Source of the DNA: an uncultured Clostridia bacterium
Lineage (GTDB): Bacteria > Bacillota > Clostridia > Oscillospirales > Acutalibacteraceae
Assembly: GCA_946186535.1 (NCBI GenBank)
Contig: CAMHNT010000026.1
Coordinates: 1 to 13,917, forward strand
Direction: 5' to 3'
Length of the DNA stretch: 13,917 nt
The stretch's first letter is position 1, and each line of letters opens with the position of its first letter. The notes under the pieces were generated by a model, which did not search any database, was not told where the DNA came from, and saw only the letters and a list, made by a program, of their open reading frames with translations. The translations under genes were made by a program, and so were the position numbers. Positions 7,057 through 13,634 of this stretch are shown here, piece after piece.

Positions 7057-7148
7057 ACCCCACCCCCAGCCCCCTCCCTGCCGGAGGGGGCTTTATGGGT
7101 TCAGGGCGAACCCCTGCACCCATCGGGAGCGTAGCTCCCGAACCCTGT
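7057..7148. repeat. Dispersed intergenic repeat, family B, copy 2
   Basis: Three hairpins in a row: AGCCCCCTCC/GGAGGGGGCT (7068-7092), GGGTTC/GAACCC (7097-7113) and CGGGAGC/GCTCCCG (7124-7140). It is flanked by ACCCCCAG on the left and AACCCTGT on the right. The same flanks and first hairpin half recur at 426-560. No U-run follows the stems on the minus strand, so it does not look like a simple terminator of leuC. Confidence 0.75.
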
Positions 7149-7217
7149 ATTATTCACTAAAAAGACAAATATATAAAATACAAATCAAAAATTTGCCTCA
7201 TTTATTCTTGTTATTCA

Positions 7218-8486
7218 TTATTCATTGCCAAGTGCTCTCGGGTCTGTGATAACGCCTGTGAGCGCGCTTGCCGCTGCAACAGCAGGGCTTGCAAGATAAA
7301 TTTTCGATGTGATGTGACCCATTCTGCCGATGAAGTTTCTGTTTGTCGTAGCAACAGCAACCTCATTCTCTGCGAGGATACCCATGTAACCGCCCAAACA
7401 CGGACCGCAGGTAGGAGTTGAAACCGCACAGCCTGCATCGATAAACGTATCGATATACCCCTCCTTCATAGCCTGCTTGTAGATAGTCGGAGTTGCCGGG
7501 ATAACAATACATCTGATACCCTTTGCAATATGCTTGCCCTTGAGAATCTCGGCAGCCGCCTTAAGGTCGGAGATCCTGCCGTTTGTACAGGAACCGATAA
7601 CAACCTGATCAATCTTAACATCGGAAAGATCGGCTGCGTCCTTTGTATTCTCCGGAAGATGAGGACATGCAACGGTCGGCTCGATAACTCCGAGGTCTAT
7701 ATTGATAACTCTCTCGTACTCTGCGTCCTCGTCAGCCTTATAAACAGTATAATCCCTTTTCACTCTTTCGTCAATATATGCCAAAGTCTGCTCGTCAACC
7801 TCAAAGATTCCGTTCTTCGCACCTGCTTCGATAGCCATGTTGGAAATACAGAGACGGTCGTCAATCGAAAGTTCGGAAACGCCCTCTCCGGTAAACTCCA
7901 TAGACTTGTACAAAGCACCGTCTACGCCGATTTTTCCGATGATATAAAGGATAACGTCCTTACCGGAAACGAAGGGCTTAAGCTTTCCCGTGAGATTGAA
8001 CTTGATAGCCTCGGGAACCTTGAACCATGCCTCGCCGGTTGCCATTCCTGCCGCCATATCCGTACTGCCGACGCCTGTTGAGAAAGCGCCGATAGCACCG
8101 TATGTGCAGGTGTGAGAATCCGCGCCGATTACGATATCGCCCGGTGCGACAAGACCCTTTTCGGGGAGAAGCGCATGCTCGATACCCATTTCGCCTACAT
8201 CGTAATAATTGTCGATATCAAACTTACAAGCAAAGCATCTGCACTGCTGCGTCTGCTGAGCTGCTTTGATATCCTTGTTTGGAACAAAGTGATCCATAAC
8301 CATTGCAATTTTCGACTTATCGAAAACTCCGTCAAAGCCGTTCTTCTCAAACTCGTTGATAGCAACCGGAGTTGTGATGTCGTTACCGAGAACCAGGCTC
8401 AGCTTAGTCTTAATCAGCTGACCCGGAACCACCTTTTCAAGACCTGCGCCTGCGGCGAGGATCTTCTGTGTCATTGTCATACCCAT
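7218..8486 (-). CDS. leuC: 3-isopropylmalate dehydratase large subunit
   Basis: Aconitase-superfamily large subunit carrying the [4Fe-4S] cluster for isomerising isopropylmalate. The 422-residue length matches the shorter clostridial/archaeal LeuC subfamily, not the ~466-residue E. coli type. Cluster ligands are Cys300 (SCTNG) and Cys360/Cys363 (CGPC). Other active-site segments are DHFVPN (65-70) and GADSHTCTYGA (121-131). The ATG at 8486 has AAAGGAG at 8497-8503, 10 bases upstream; the next ATGs at codons 3 and 5 are further from it. A 40-base gap separates it from the small upstream gene, so it is co-transcribed with leuA. Its partner leuD lies downstream across a repeat-containing 350-base gap. 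Confidence 0.96.
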   Translation of the reverse strand: MGMTMTQKILAAGAGLEKVVPGQLIKTKLSLVLGNDITTPVAINEFEKNGFDGVFDKSKIAMVMDHFVPNKDIKAAQQTQQCRCFACKFDIDNYYDVGEMGIEHALLPEKGLVAPGDIVIGADSHTCTYGAIGAFSTGVGSTDMAAGMATGEAWFKVPEAIKFNLTGKLKPFVSGKDVILYIIGKIGVDGALYKSMEFTGEGVSELSIDDRLCISNMAIEAGAKNGIFEVDEQTLAYIDERVKRDYTVYKADEDAEYERVINIDLGVIEPTVACPHLPENTKDAADLSDVKIDQVVIGSCTNGRISDLKAAAEILKGKHIAKGIRCIVIPATPTIYKQAMKEGYIDTFIDAGCAVSTPTCGPCLGGYMGILAENEVAVATTNRNFIGRMGHITSKIYLASPAVAAASALTGVITDPRALGNE

Positions 8487-8526
8487 AATGTGTACACTCC
8501 TTTATCATATTTCAACTATCTATCTG

Positions 8527-8898
8527 TTATTTTAACTCCAAATAAGGAGTATTAAAATTCTTAACCGCATCTTCCCAGATGTCGGGATACCTTATGTTTT
8601 TCATATCGTCGCATACCCTGCCGATATCCTCGTCATACCCTATTTCAAGCCAATCCTCAAGAAAGATTACCGCTGCTTTGTATGCAAGCTCCGGAGTAAA
8701 GCTCTTATCCTCGGCGGAAACCAGAGCCTTTTCAACGGCTATATCCCAGTCGCTTTCATAAGCAGGATCAGCCGTGCAGTTATCCTCCGGAAGGAAGCTC
8801 ATGCCGCCGAGTAAAGATGCCAAATAATCATATTTATATTTCCAATAAATACTGTCCAGATATTTATACATCATACAGTAGCCTTCGGGATATATCAT
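8527..8898 (-). CDS. Small unknown protein inserted in the leu operon
   Basis: I do not recognise this 123-residue protein. It is acidic and rich in aromatic residues (Tyr and Trp), has no signal peptide or membrane segment, and looks soluble and helical. Notable stretches are DYLASLLGGMSFL (24-36), the TADPAYESDWD segment (42-52), and a C-terminal FLEDWLEIGYDED part. It begins 15 bases after the leuA stop and ends 40 bases before leuC, on the same strand, so it must be on the leu mRNA. The ribosome site for the first ATG is weak (GGGTGA). A GAAGG lies 7 bases before the ATG at 8874 (codon 9), which may be the true start. It could be a passenger gene or a leucine-pathway accessory. No function is claimed. 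Confidence 0.75.
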   Translation of the reverse strand: MIYPEGYCMMYKYLDSIYWKYKYDYLASLLGGMSFLPEDNCTADPAYESDWDIAVEKALVSAEDKSFTPELAYKAAVIFLEDWLEIGYDEDIGRVCDDMKNIRYPDIWEDAVKNFNTPYLELK

Positions 8899-8913
8899 TT
8901 TTGTTCACCCGGC

Positions 8914-10590
8914 TTACTTCTCGTTTTTCTCACGTCTGTTGATTGCGCTGAAAAGTGCGTCTACGGACGAATAAATAATATCGTTGTTGACTCCCACACC
9001 CCACTCAACATTACCGTTTTTATCGGCAATGCTGACGTAGGTCACAGCCTTTGAGTCCATACCTCTTTCAAGAGCGTGCTCGGTGTAGGAAAGGTCGCAG
9101 ATTTCAATACCTAACTGATGTCTCAGCGCACGGCTTACCGCACTGAGTCTGCCCGAGCCTTCGGCTTGGATTGATTTTTCCTCGCCGTGGTAATCAACAA
9201 CCATATCAACGTGCATACGCTCGCCGTTATTGATTTTCTTAAACACAATATCTTTAAGAGTGAGGGGCTCCTTAATATTGACGAATTCCTTGTAGAACTC
9301 GTCAAAAACCTCGTTCGGAAGCATTTCCTTGTGGTTCACATCGGAAACGTTTTTTATATAGTAGCTTACCTTTTCTCCGAAAGCTTTCGGGAGAGTGAAT
9401 CCGTAATTCGATTCAAGAAGATAGCTTACACCGCCCTTGCCCGACTGGGAGTTGATACGGATAACGTCCGTTTCATACTCTCTTCCTACGTCCGCAGGGT
9501 CAATCGGAAGATAAGGAATCGTCCATGTATCGAGGTTCTTTTCCTCGTGCCATTTCTTGCCCTTTGCGATAGCGTCCTGATGAGAGCCGGAGAAAGCGGC
9601 AAATACGAGTGCGCCGGAATACGGTGAACGCTCATCGACCTTCATTCTCGTAACGCTTTCATAAAGCTCACAGATCGACGGAATATCGGAGAAGTCAAGC
9701 TCGGGATCGACACCCTGCGAGAACATATTCATAGCCACCGTGATTATATCAACATTACCTGTTCTCTCACCGTTTCCGAAAAGCGTACCTTCAACACGGT
9801 CAGCGCCTGCAAGCAAGCCAAGCTCCGTATCCGCAACACCGCAGCCTCGGTCATTGTGCGGGTGAAGAGAAACCTCAACGGCTTCTCTGTATTTGAGTCT
9901 GTCGGATACATACTCAATCTGGTTTGCATAGATGTGCGGTAAGGAATGTTCAACAGTCACGGGGAGATTGATGATAGCTTTCTTGTCGGGAGTAGGCTGC
10001 AAAATATCGAGCACTGCATTGCAGACCTCCAAAGCATACTCAGGCTCCGTACCCGTGAAGGATTCAGGGGAATACTCCACACGGAAATCAGTTCCCTGCT
10101 CCTCCTGAAGTCTCTTGATGAGCTTTGCGCCGTTTACTGCAATTTCCTTAATTTCGTCTTTTGACTTTTTGAAAACCTGCTCTCTCTGAGCGTAGGACGT
10201 TGAATTGTAGAAATGAACGATAGCATTCTTGCAGCCCTTGAGTGCGTCAAATGTTTTCAGAATGATATGCTCTCTCGCCTGAGTAAGCACCTGAACCGTC
10301 ACGTCGTCTGGGATTCTGTTTTCGTCGATAAGTCTGCGGAGGAAGTTATATTCCGTTTCGCTCGCCGCTGGGAATCCTACCTCGATCTCCTTGAATCCGA
10401 TTTTTACGAGGAGGTCAAAAAAACTAAGCTTCTCCTCAATGCTCATCGGGATAATGAGCGACTGGTTGCCGTCACGAAGGTCAACCGAGCACCACGTCGG
10501 CGCCTTATCGATATATTCTTTTTTAACCCATTTATACTCATTGACCGGAGGGTTAAAATACTGTCTTTTGTATCTCTCAAAATTTTTCAT
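8914..10590 (-). CDS. leuA: 2-isopropylmalate synthase
   Basis: Condenses acetyl-CoA with 2-ketoisovalerate, the first leucine-specific step, and is normally feedback-inhibited by leucine. The 558-residue length, with the N-terminal extension before the TIM barrel (PTWCSVDLRDGNQSL, 31-45), is typical of the yeast/actinobacterial-type LeuA rather than the E. coli type. The catalytic LRDGNQ is at 38-43, metal-binding HPHND at 243-247, and GNGERTGN at 272-279. The C-terminal ~130 residues form the leucine-binding regulatory (LeuA dimer) domain. The AAGGAG ribosome site is about 8 bases before the ATG at 10590. It is the first gene after the T-box leader, so transcription should rise when leucyl-tRNA is uncharged. 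Homocitrate synthase is an unlikely alternative given the following leuCDB genes. Confidence 0.96.
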   Translation of the reverse strand: MKNFERYKRQYFNPPVNEYKWVKKEYIDKAPTWCSVDLRDGNQSLIIPMSIEEKLSFFDLLVKIGFKEIEVGFPAASETEYNFLRRLIDENRIPDDVTVQVLTQAREHIILKTFDALKGCKNAIVHFYNSTSYAQREQVFKKSKDEIKEIAVNGAKLIKRLQEEQGTDFRVEYSPESFTGTEPEYALEVCNAVLDILQPTPDKKAIINLPVTVEHSLPHIYANQIEYVSDRLKYREAVEVSLHPHNDRGCGVADTELGLLAGADRVEGTLFGNGERTGNVDIITVAMNMFSQGVDPELDFSDIPSICELYESVTRMKVDERSPYSGALVFAAFSGSHQDAIAKGKKWHEEKNLDTWTIPYLPIDPADVGREYETDVIRINSQSGKGGVSYLLESNYGFTLPKAFGEKVSYYIKNVSDVNHKEMLPNEVFDEFYKEFVNIKEPLTLKDIVFKKINNGERMHVDMVVDYHGEEKSIQAEGSGRLSAVSRALRHQLGIEICDLSYTEHALERGMDSKAVTYVSIADKNGNVEWGVGVNNDIIYSSVDALFSAINRREKNEK

Positions 10591-10697
10591 AAGTCATTCT
10601 CCTTAAATCAAAATACTCTGTACCGAACCGAAAATCGTTTAATATCAAGCCCGGTATACGCTTTAAAGAGTTGTCGTTACATTTTCGCATGCCGCAT

Positions 10698-10736
10698 AAA
10701 AAAAGCCCCCGTCTTTTGTTTCAAAAGACGAAGACT
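10698..10736 (-). terminator. T-box terminator hairpin
   Basis: CGTCTTTTG and CAAAAGACG (10710-10718 and 10722-10730) form a perfect 9-pair stem with a 3-base loop. Six weaker pairs, half of them G-U, extend it outward. Seven U follow on the minus strand (10698-10704). It competes with the antiterminator that uses the T-box sequence. About 108 bases lie between it and leuA. Confidence 0.9.
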
Positions 10737-10984
10737 ACAATTCCATAGTTCCGCGGTACCACTTTCATTGGTTTATAACAAACCCACTCTTTCAGCACAA
10801 ACAATGCCAACCTCCTATAACGGGGAAGAACCGTTCTTCCTACTCTGCCGCAAAAGCAACATTTCAGTCGACCGCTCAAGGGCGAGCTCAGCATTCGGGG
10901 TACTGCCGCTTCACATCGACCAACGGCTTTCTGAAAAGTACATTATCCGACACCTTTTACCCTATCATCGCATTTAACTTATTA
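10698..10984 (-). promoter_or_regulatory. Leucine T-box leader of the leu operon
   Basis: Transcribed to the left from the promoter at 10991-11019. The diagnostic T-box core AAAGTGGTACCGCGGAA is at 10749-10765. Upstream in the RNA are a Stem I with the apical CAGAAAGCCG...GCGGC part, and a Stem II pseudoknot in which GGAAGAA pairs with TTCTTCC and the loop ACGG pairs with the following CCGT (about 10817-10840). A small Stem III (GGTTT/AAACC) lies near 10771-10785. On the 3' side of the specifier loop, directly above the AGGG/CCCU basal helix, CTC (10884-10886) is followed by a purine. It reads as a leucine codon, matching leuA. Uncharged leucyl-tRNA should stabilise the antiterminator and allow transcription. 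Confidence 0.93.
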
Positions 10985-10990
10985 ATTGAT

Positions 10991-11019
10991 ATTATAACTC
11001 AAAAACAGCTTATTGTCAA
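10991..11019 (-). promoter_or_regulatory. Consensus promoter of the leu operon
   Basis: Exact TTGACA (11014-11019) and exact TATAAT (10991-10996) on the minus strand, separated by 17 bases: a perfect sigma-A type promoter. Start predicted near 10984, giving a leader of about 390 bases before leuA. Full-strength initiation fits control being exerted downstream by the T-box. Confidence 0.9.
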
Positions 11020-11106
11020 CAGAAAAATAAATATAATTCCTACTTTTATTATACAAAAATTACGGTAATATGTTCATAGATTATTGATTCAATAAACACT
11101 TTTAAA

Positions 11107-11139
11107 TTGTCACCTTAGTTTCAATAAATAAGTTGACAT
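11107..11139 (+). promoter_or_regulatory. Putative BirA operator 1, overlapping the bioB -35 box
   Basis: TTGTCACCT (11107-11115), 15 bases, then AGTTGACAT (11131-11139). The halves are inverted repeats with few mismatches and resemble the known Firmicute BirA palindrome (TTGTTAACC-N15/16-GGTTAACAA type). The right half contains the -35 hexamer, so binding would block RNA polymerase. Confidence 0.55.
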
Positions 11140-11160
11140 TTAAAATTAATATGATATAAT
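11133..11160 (+). promoter_or_regulatory. bioB promoter
   Basis: TTGACA (11133-11138), 16 bases, then TATAAT (11155-11160) preceded by TGA, so an extended -10 (TGnTATAAT). Start predicted near 11167, leaving a leader of about 80 bases. It is divergent from the leu promoter, about 115 bases away. Confidence 0.85.
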
Positions 11161-11174
11161 AAAACATATTGGAA

Positions 11175-11208
11175 TTGTCAACTTTATTTCATAAATACCG
11201 GTTGACGA
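11175..11208 (+). promoter_or_regulatory. Putative BirA operator 2, downstream of the bioB start
   Basis: TTGTCAACT (11175-11183), 16 bases, then GGTTGACGA (11200-11208). The half-site spacing and sequence fit a BirA biotin-repressor operator with C in place of the usual T in the centre of the half. It lies just past the predicted transcription start, a usual repressor position. Confidence 0.65.
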
Positions 11209-11245
11209 TAAAGCAAACAAAAAATTACCGGGAGATGTATTTATT

Positions 11246-12214
11246 ATGTATGAACAGCTTGTTGATGAAATTATTTCCGGCAGACGTCTGACTCGTGAGG
11301 ATGACCTGTCGTTCTTTATTGACGGAGATCTTGAATCGCTGAAAAAGGGTGCAAACAGAATCCGTGAGGCACTTTGCGGCAATCATGTCAACCTCTGCTC
11401 TATTATTAACGGACGTGCAGGCAGATGCAGTGAAAACTGTAAATTCTGCGCTCAGTCAGCTCACCACCACACAGGCGCAAAGGAATATGATCTGCTTGAT
11501 GCAGACGAGGTTATCACAGAATGCAAGAGAAACGAAGCTAACGGCGTTCACAAATTCTCAATCGTTACCGCAGGAAGAACACTTTGCGGTCCTGCTTTTG
11601 AACAAGCCGTAAATATTTACGGAAAAATGAAAGAGGAATGTCCGAAAATTTCTCTTTGTGCGTCACACGGTCTGCTCAGCGAAGAGCAATTCGTCAGACT
11701 TCGTGAGAACGGCGTTACAATGTATCACTCAAACATCGAAACCTCTCGCAGAAATTTTCCGAATATCTGCACGACTCACACATTTGACGATAAGATCAAA
11801 TGTATCAAAGCCGCACAGAAAGCAGGTCTCGAGGTCTGTTCGGGAGGTATTCTCGGAATGGGTGAAACATGGGAGGACAGAATCGATATGGCTCTGACGC
11901 TCAGTGAGCTTGAAATCGATTCAATTCCCCTTAACGCTCTCATGCCGATCAAGGGCACACCGCTCGAGGATCAGCCCGTTATAACAGAGGACGAAATTTT
12001 CAGAAGCATTGCCATTTTCCGCTTCATAAATCCGACGGCTTACATAAGACTTGCCGCAGGCAGGAATCTCATGGCAGAAAGCGGAAAGGAAGCATTTTTC
12101 GCAGGCGCAAACGCAACTATCACAGGCGATATGCTTACGACCTCCGGCAACAACACCGCAGAAGACAAGGAAATGCTCACAAGCAGCGGATTCGATATTT
12201 CTCCGGAAATATAA
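11246..12214 (+). CDS. bioB: Biotin synthase
   Basis: Radical-SAM enzyme that inserts sulfur into dethiobiotin to make biotin. The protein has 322 residues, a normal length. The SAM-binding cluster motif CxxxCxxC is Cys61, Cys65, Cys68 in GRCSENCKFCAQSAHH. Further BioB marks are YHSNIETS in the middle (with the family's Asn-Glu) and the C-terminal TTSGNNTAEDKEML. The ATG at 11246 has GGGAG at 11230-11234, an 11-base spacing, slightly long. No bioA, bioD or bioF is adjacent, so bioB stands alone here. Either the other genes are elsewhere or the cell converts imported dethiobiotin. Expression is probably repressed by biotinyl-AMP-bound BirA through the two palindromes upstream. No clear terminator follows it. 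Confidence 0.96.
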   Translation: MYEQLVDEIISGRRLTREDDLSFFIDGDLESLKKGANRIREALCGNHVNLCSIINGRAGRCSENCKFCAQSAHHHTGAKEYDLLDADEVITECKRNEANGVHKFSIVTAGRTLCGPAFEQAVNIYGKMKEECPKISLCASHGLLSEEQFVRLRENGVTMYHSNIETSRRNFPNICTTHTFDDKIKCIKAAQKAGLEVCSGGILGMGETWEDRIDMALTLSELEIDSIPLNALMPIKGTPLEDQPVITEDEIFRSIAIFRFINPTAYIRLAAGRNLMAESGKEAFFAGANATITGDMLTTSGNNTAEDKEMLTSSGFDISPEI

Positions 12215-12275
12215 CAGGAACTATATTTTTAATACATAAAAGCTTTAAAGTGATAAAATTTTCTTGAAATAGCTA

Positions 12276-12304
12276 TTGACATACGGCTGTTTCTTTGCTA
12301 TACT
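12276..12304 (+). promoter_or_regulatory. Promoter of the aromatic leader and DAHP synthase
   Basis: TTGACA (12276-12281), 17 bases, TATACT (12299-12304): one mismatch from consensus. Start predicted near 12311, about 30 bases before the leader-peptide ATG. The gene therefore has its own promoter, independent of bioB. Confidence 0.85.
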
Positions 12305-12342
12305 GATTAACAGAATAAAACTTTTGAGAAAGGCGAACGACC

Positions 12343-12444
12343 ATGAGTAAGCTTATGAACGTTACATATTCATACTTTTACTTTAACAGCTGGGGCTATT
12401 TTACTCCGGTTCAATTTGTCGTGCGTCAAACATCAATTGGTTAA
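12343..12444 (+). CDS. Aromatic-rich leader peptide of a ribosome-mediated attenuator
   Basis: A 33-codon ORF with a good ribosome site (GAGAAAGG at 12326-12333, 9 bases upstream). Its residues 9-20 read YSYFYFNSWGYF. In total there are four Tyr (9, 11, 13, 19), four Phe (12, 14, 20, 25; all TTT) and one Trp (17), nine aromatic codons in 17. It lies between a strong promoter and an intrinsic terminator, directly before a DAHP synthase gene. This is the classic layout of an amino-acid attenuator leader. Ribosome stalling at codons 9-20 leaves the end of the ORF (12422-12434) free to pair with the terminator. Completing translation to the stop at 12442-12444 covers it. The peptide itself probably has no function. 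Too short for routine gene finding. Confidence 0.85.
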   Translation: MSKLMNVTYSYFYFNSWGYFTPVQFVVRQTSIG

Positions 12445-12498
12445 AATAACAATTTATGTTATACAACTAAGTATTTTGTACCGATGTTTGCACACGCA
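12422..12498 (+). promoter_or_regulatory. Antiterminator, alternative to the terminator
   Basis: CAAACATC (12427-12434, inside the leader ORF) is a perfect complement of GATGTTTG (12483-12490). Five more pairs form between TGCGT (12422-12426) and ACGCA (12494-12498) with a 3-base bulge. GGT (12439-12441) can also pair with ACC (12480-12482). A small ATAACA/TGTTAT hairpin (12446-12462) fits in between and shortens the loop. This structure uses bases needed by both arms of the terminator at 12481-12506, so the two are mutually exclusive. Confidence 0.8.
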
Positions 12499-12512
12499 GG
12501 CATCGGTTTTTT
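12481..12512 (+). terminator. Attenuator terminator upstream of DAHP synthase
   Basis: An 11-pair hairpin (12481-12491 with 12496-12506, loop ACAC, two G-U pairs) whose outer CCGATG/CATCGG part is perfect. Six T follow directly (12507-12512), with more T-rich sequence after. It lies 37 bases past the leader stop codon and 67 bases before the gene. Confidence 0.9.
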
Positions 12513-12525
12513 GTTTTGTCAGAAA

Positions 12526-12551
12526 ATCCGATAATATAATTTATATCGGAT
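12526..12551 (+). other. Second hairpin between attenuator and gene
   Basis: ATCCGATA (12526-12533) pairs with TATCGGAT (12544-12551) across an A/T loop, 28 bases before the start codon. Its CCGAT/ATCGG core matches that of the terminator stem, so cross-pairing is possible. The role is unknown; it may shape the 5' end of the read-through mRNA. Confidence 0.4.
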
Positions 12552-12579
12552 AATTATATATTTTATGGAGGAAAAAATT

Positions 12580-13608
12580 ATGAGCTGCACATTCAAAAGA
12601 GAACTTCCGGCTCCGAGGGAGCTAAAAAAACAATATCCGATAACGGACGAACAGGTCAAGGTCAAAGCCGAAAGAGATGAAGAGATCAGAAAAATTTTCA
12701 CAGGAGAATCCGACAAATTTATTCTTATTATCGGACCGTGTTCAGCCGACTACGAAAAATCCGTTATGGACTACGTCACACGTCTCGCAAAGGTTCAGGA
12801 CAAAGTCAAGGATAAGCTTCTGCTTATTCCGAGAGTTTATACAAACAAACCAAGAACCACAGGCGAGGGCTACAAGGGAATGCTTCATCAGCCCGACCCT
12901 CTCACCGATTCGGATATGCTCAAGGGTGTTATAAAAATCAGAAAGCTTCATCTTCGTGTTCTTGCAGAAACAGGTCTTACGAGCGCCGATGAAATGCTCT
13001 ACCCTGACAACTACCGCTACCTGTCCGACCTTCTTTCGTATGTTGCCGTCGGAGCTCGCTCCGTTGAAAATCAGCAGCACCGACTCACCGCAAGCGCCGT
13101 TGAAGCGCCTGTCGGTATGAAAAACCCGACAAGCGGAGATATATCGATTATGCTCAATTCCATAAAGGCGGCTCAGTGCAGTCACACCTTCATCTACAGA
13201 GGATGGGAGGTTGAAAGCACAGGCAACCCCCTCGCTCACGCTATTATGAGAGGTTACACAAATTCGCAGGGGCAGAATATTTCAAACTACCACTATGAGG
13301 ATCTTCTCAAACTCTACGAGGATTACAAAAAGAAAAATCTCGAGAACCCTGCCGTAATCATCGACACCAACCACGCAAATTCCGGAAAGCAGTATCTTGA
13401 ACAAATCCGAATCAGCAAGGACGTTATTCACAGTATAAAACAGAATGACGACATCAGAAAGCTCGTCAAGGGTCTGATGATTGAAAGCTACATTGAGGAC
13501 GGCAATCAGGCAGTAACCGACATGGTTTACGGAAAATCTATCACCGACCCGTGCTTGGGATGGGAGAAATCGGAAAAGCTTATTTATGAGATTGCGGATC
13601 TGGTTTGA
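12580..13608 (+). CDS. 3-deoxy-7-phosphoheptulonate (DAHP) synthase, class I alpha
   Basis: Condenses phosphoenolpyruvate and erythrose-4-phosphate, the entry step of the shikimate pathway to Phe, Tyr and Trp. I choose the ATG at 12580 (342 residues), because the earlier in-frame ATG at 12565 overlaps the GGAGG ribosome site (12567-12571), which has the right 8-base spacing for 12580. The protein resembles E. coli AroF/AroG/AroH along its length. Visible are GPCS (52-55), the PEP-binding region RVYTNKPRTTGEGYKG (85-100), GARSVENQQHR (158-168), KNPTSG (181-186) and the metal-ligand segment DTNHANSGKQ. The N-terminal ~45 residues correspond to the allosteric part of this class; which amino acid inhibits it cannot be told, so I give no aroF/G/H symbol. 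The upstream attenuator suggests synthesis responds to all three aromatic amino acids. No other shikimate gene follows in the window. Confidence 0.95.
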   Translation: MSCTFKRELPAPRELKKQYPITDEQVKVKAERDEEIRKIFTGESDKFILIIGPCSADYEKSVMDYVTRLAKVQDKVKDKLLLIPRVYTNKPRTTGEGYKGMLHQPDPLTDSDMLKGVIKIRKLHLRVLAETGLTSADEMLYPDNYRYLSDLLSYVAVGARSVENQQHRLTASAVEAPVGMKNPTSGDISIMLNSIKAAQCSHTFIYRGWEVESTGNPLAHAIMRGYTNSQGQNISNYHYEDLLKLYEDYKKKNLENPAVIIDTNHANSGKQYLEQIRISKDVIHSIKQNDDIRKLVKGLMIESYIEDGNQAVTDMVYGKSITDPCLGWEKSEKLIYEIADLV

Positions 13609-13634
13609 TAATGAATTGAATATTTAATAAGCAA

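Noticed and set aside
7530..8081. Plus-strand ORF of 183 codons
   Set aside because: Antisense shadow of leuC, no recognisable protein features or ribosome site.
9187..9627. Plus-strand ORF of 146 codons
   Set aside because: Antisense shadow of leuA.
10213..10977. Plus-strand ORF of 254 codons
   Set aside because: It runs antisense to the start of leuA and across the T-box leader, whose structure explains the sequence; no family resemblance.
12565..12579. Upstream ATG at 12565 as DAHP synthase start
   Set aside because: This ATG overlaps the GGAGG ribosome site that is correctly spaced for the ATG at 12580.
12742..13239. Minus-strand ORF of 165 codons
   Set aside because: Antisense to the conserved DAHP synthase frame.
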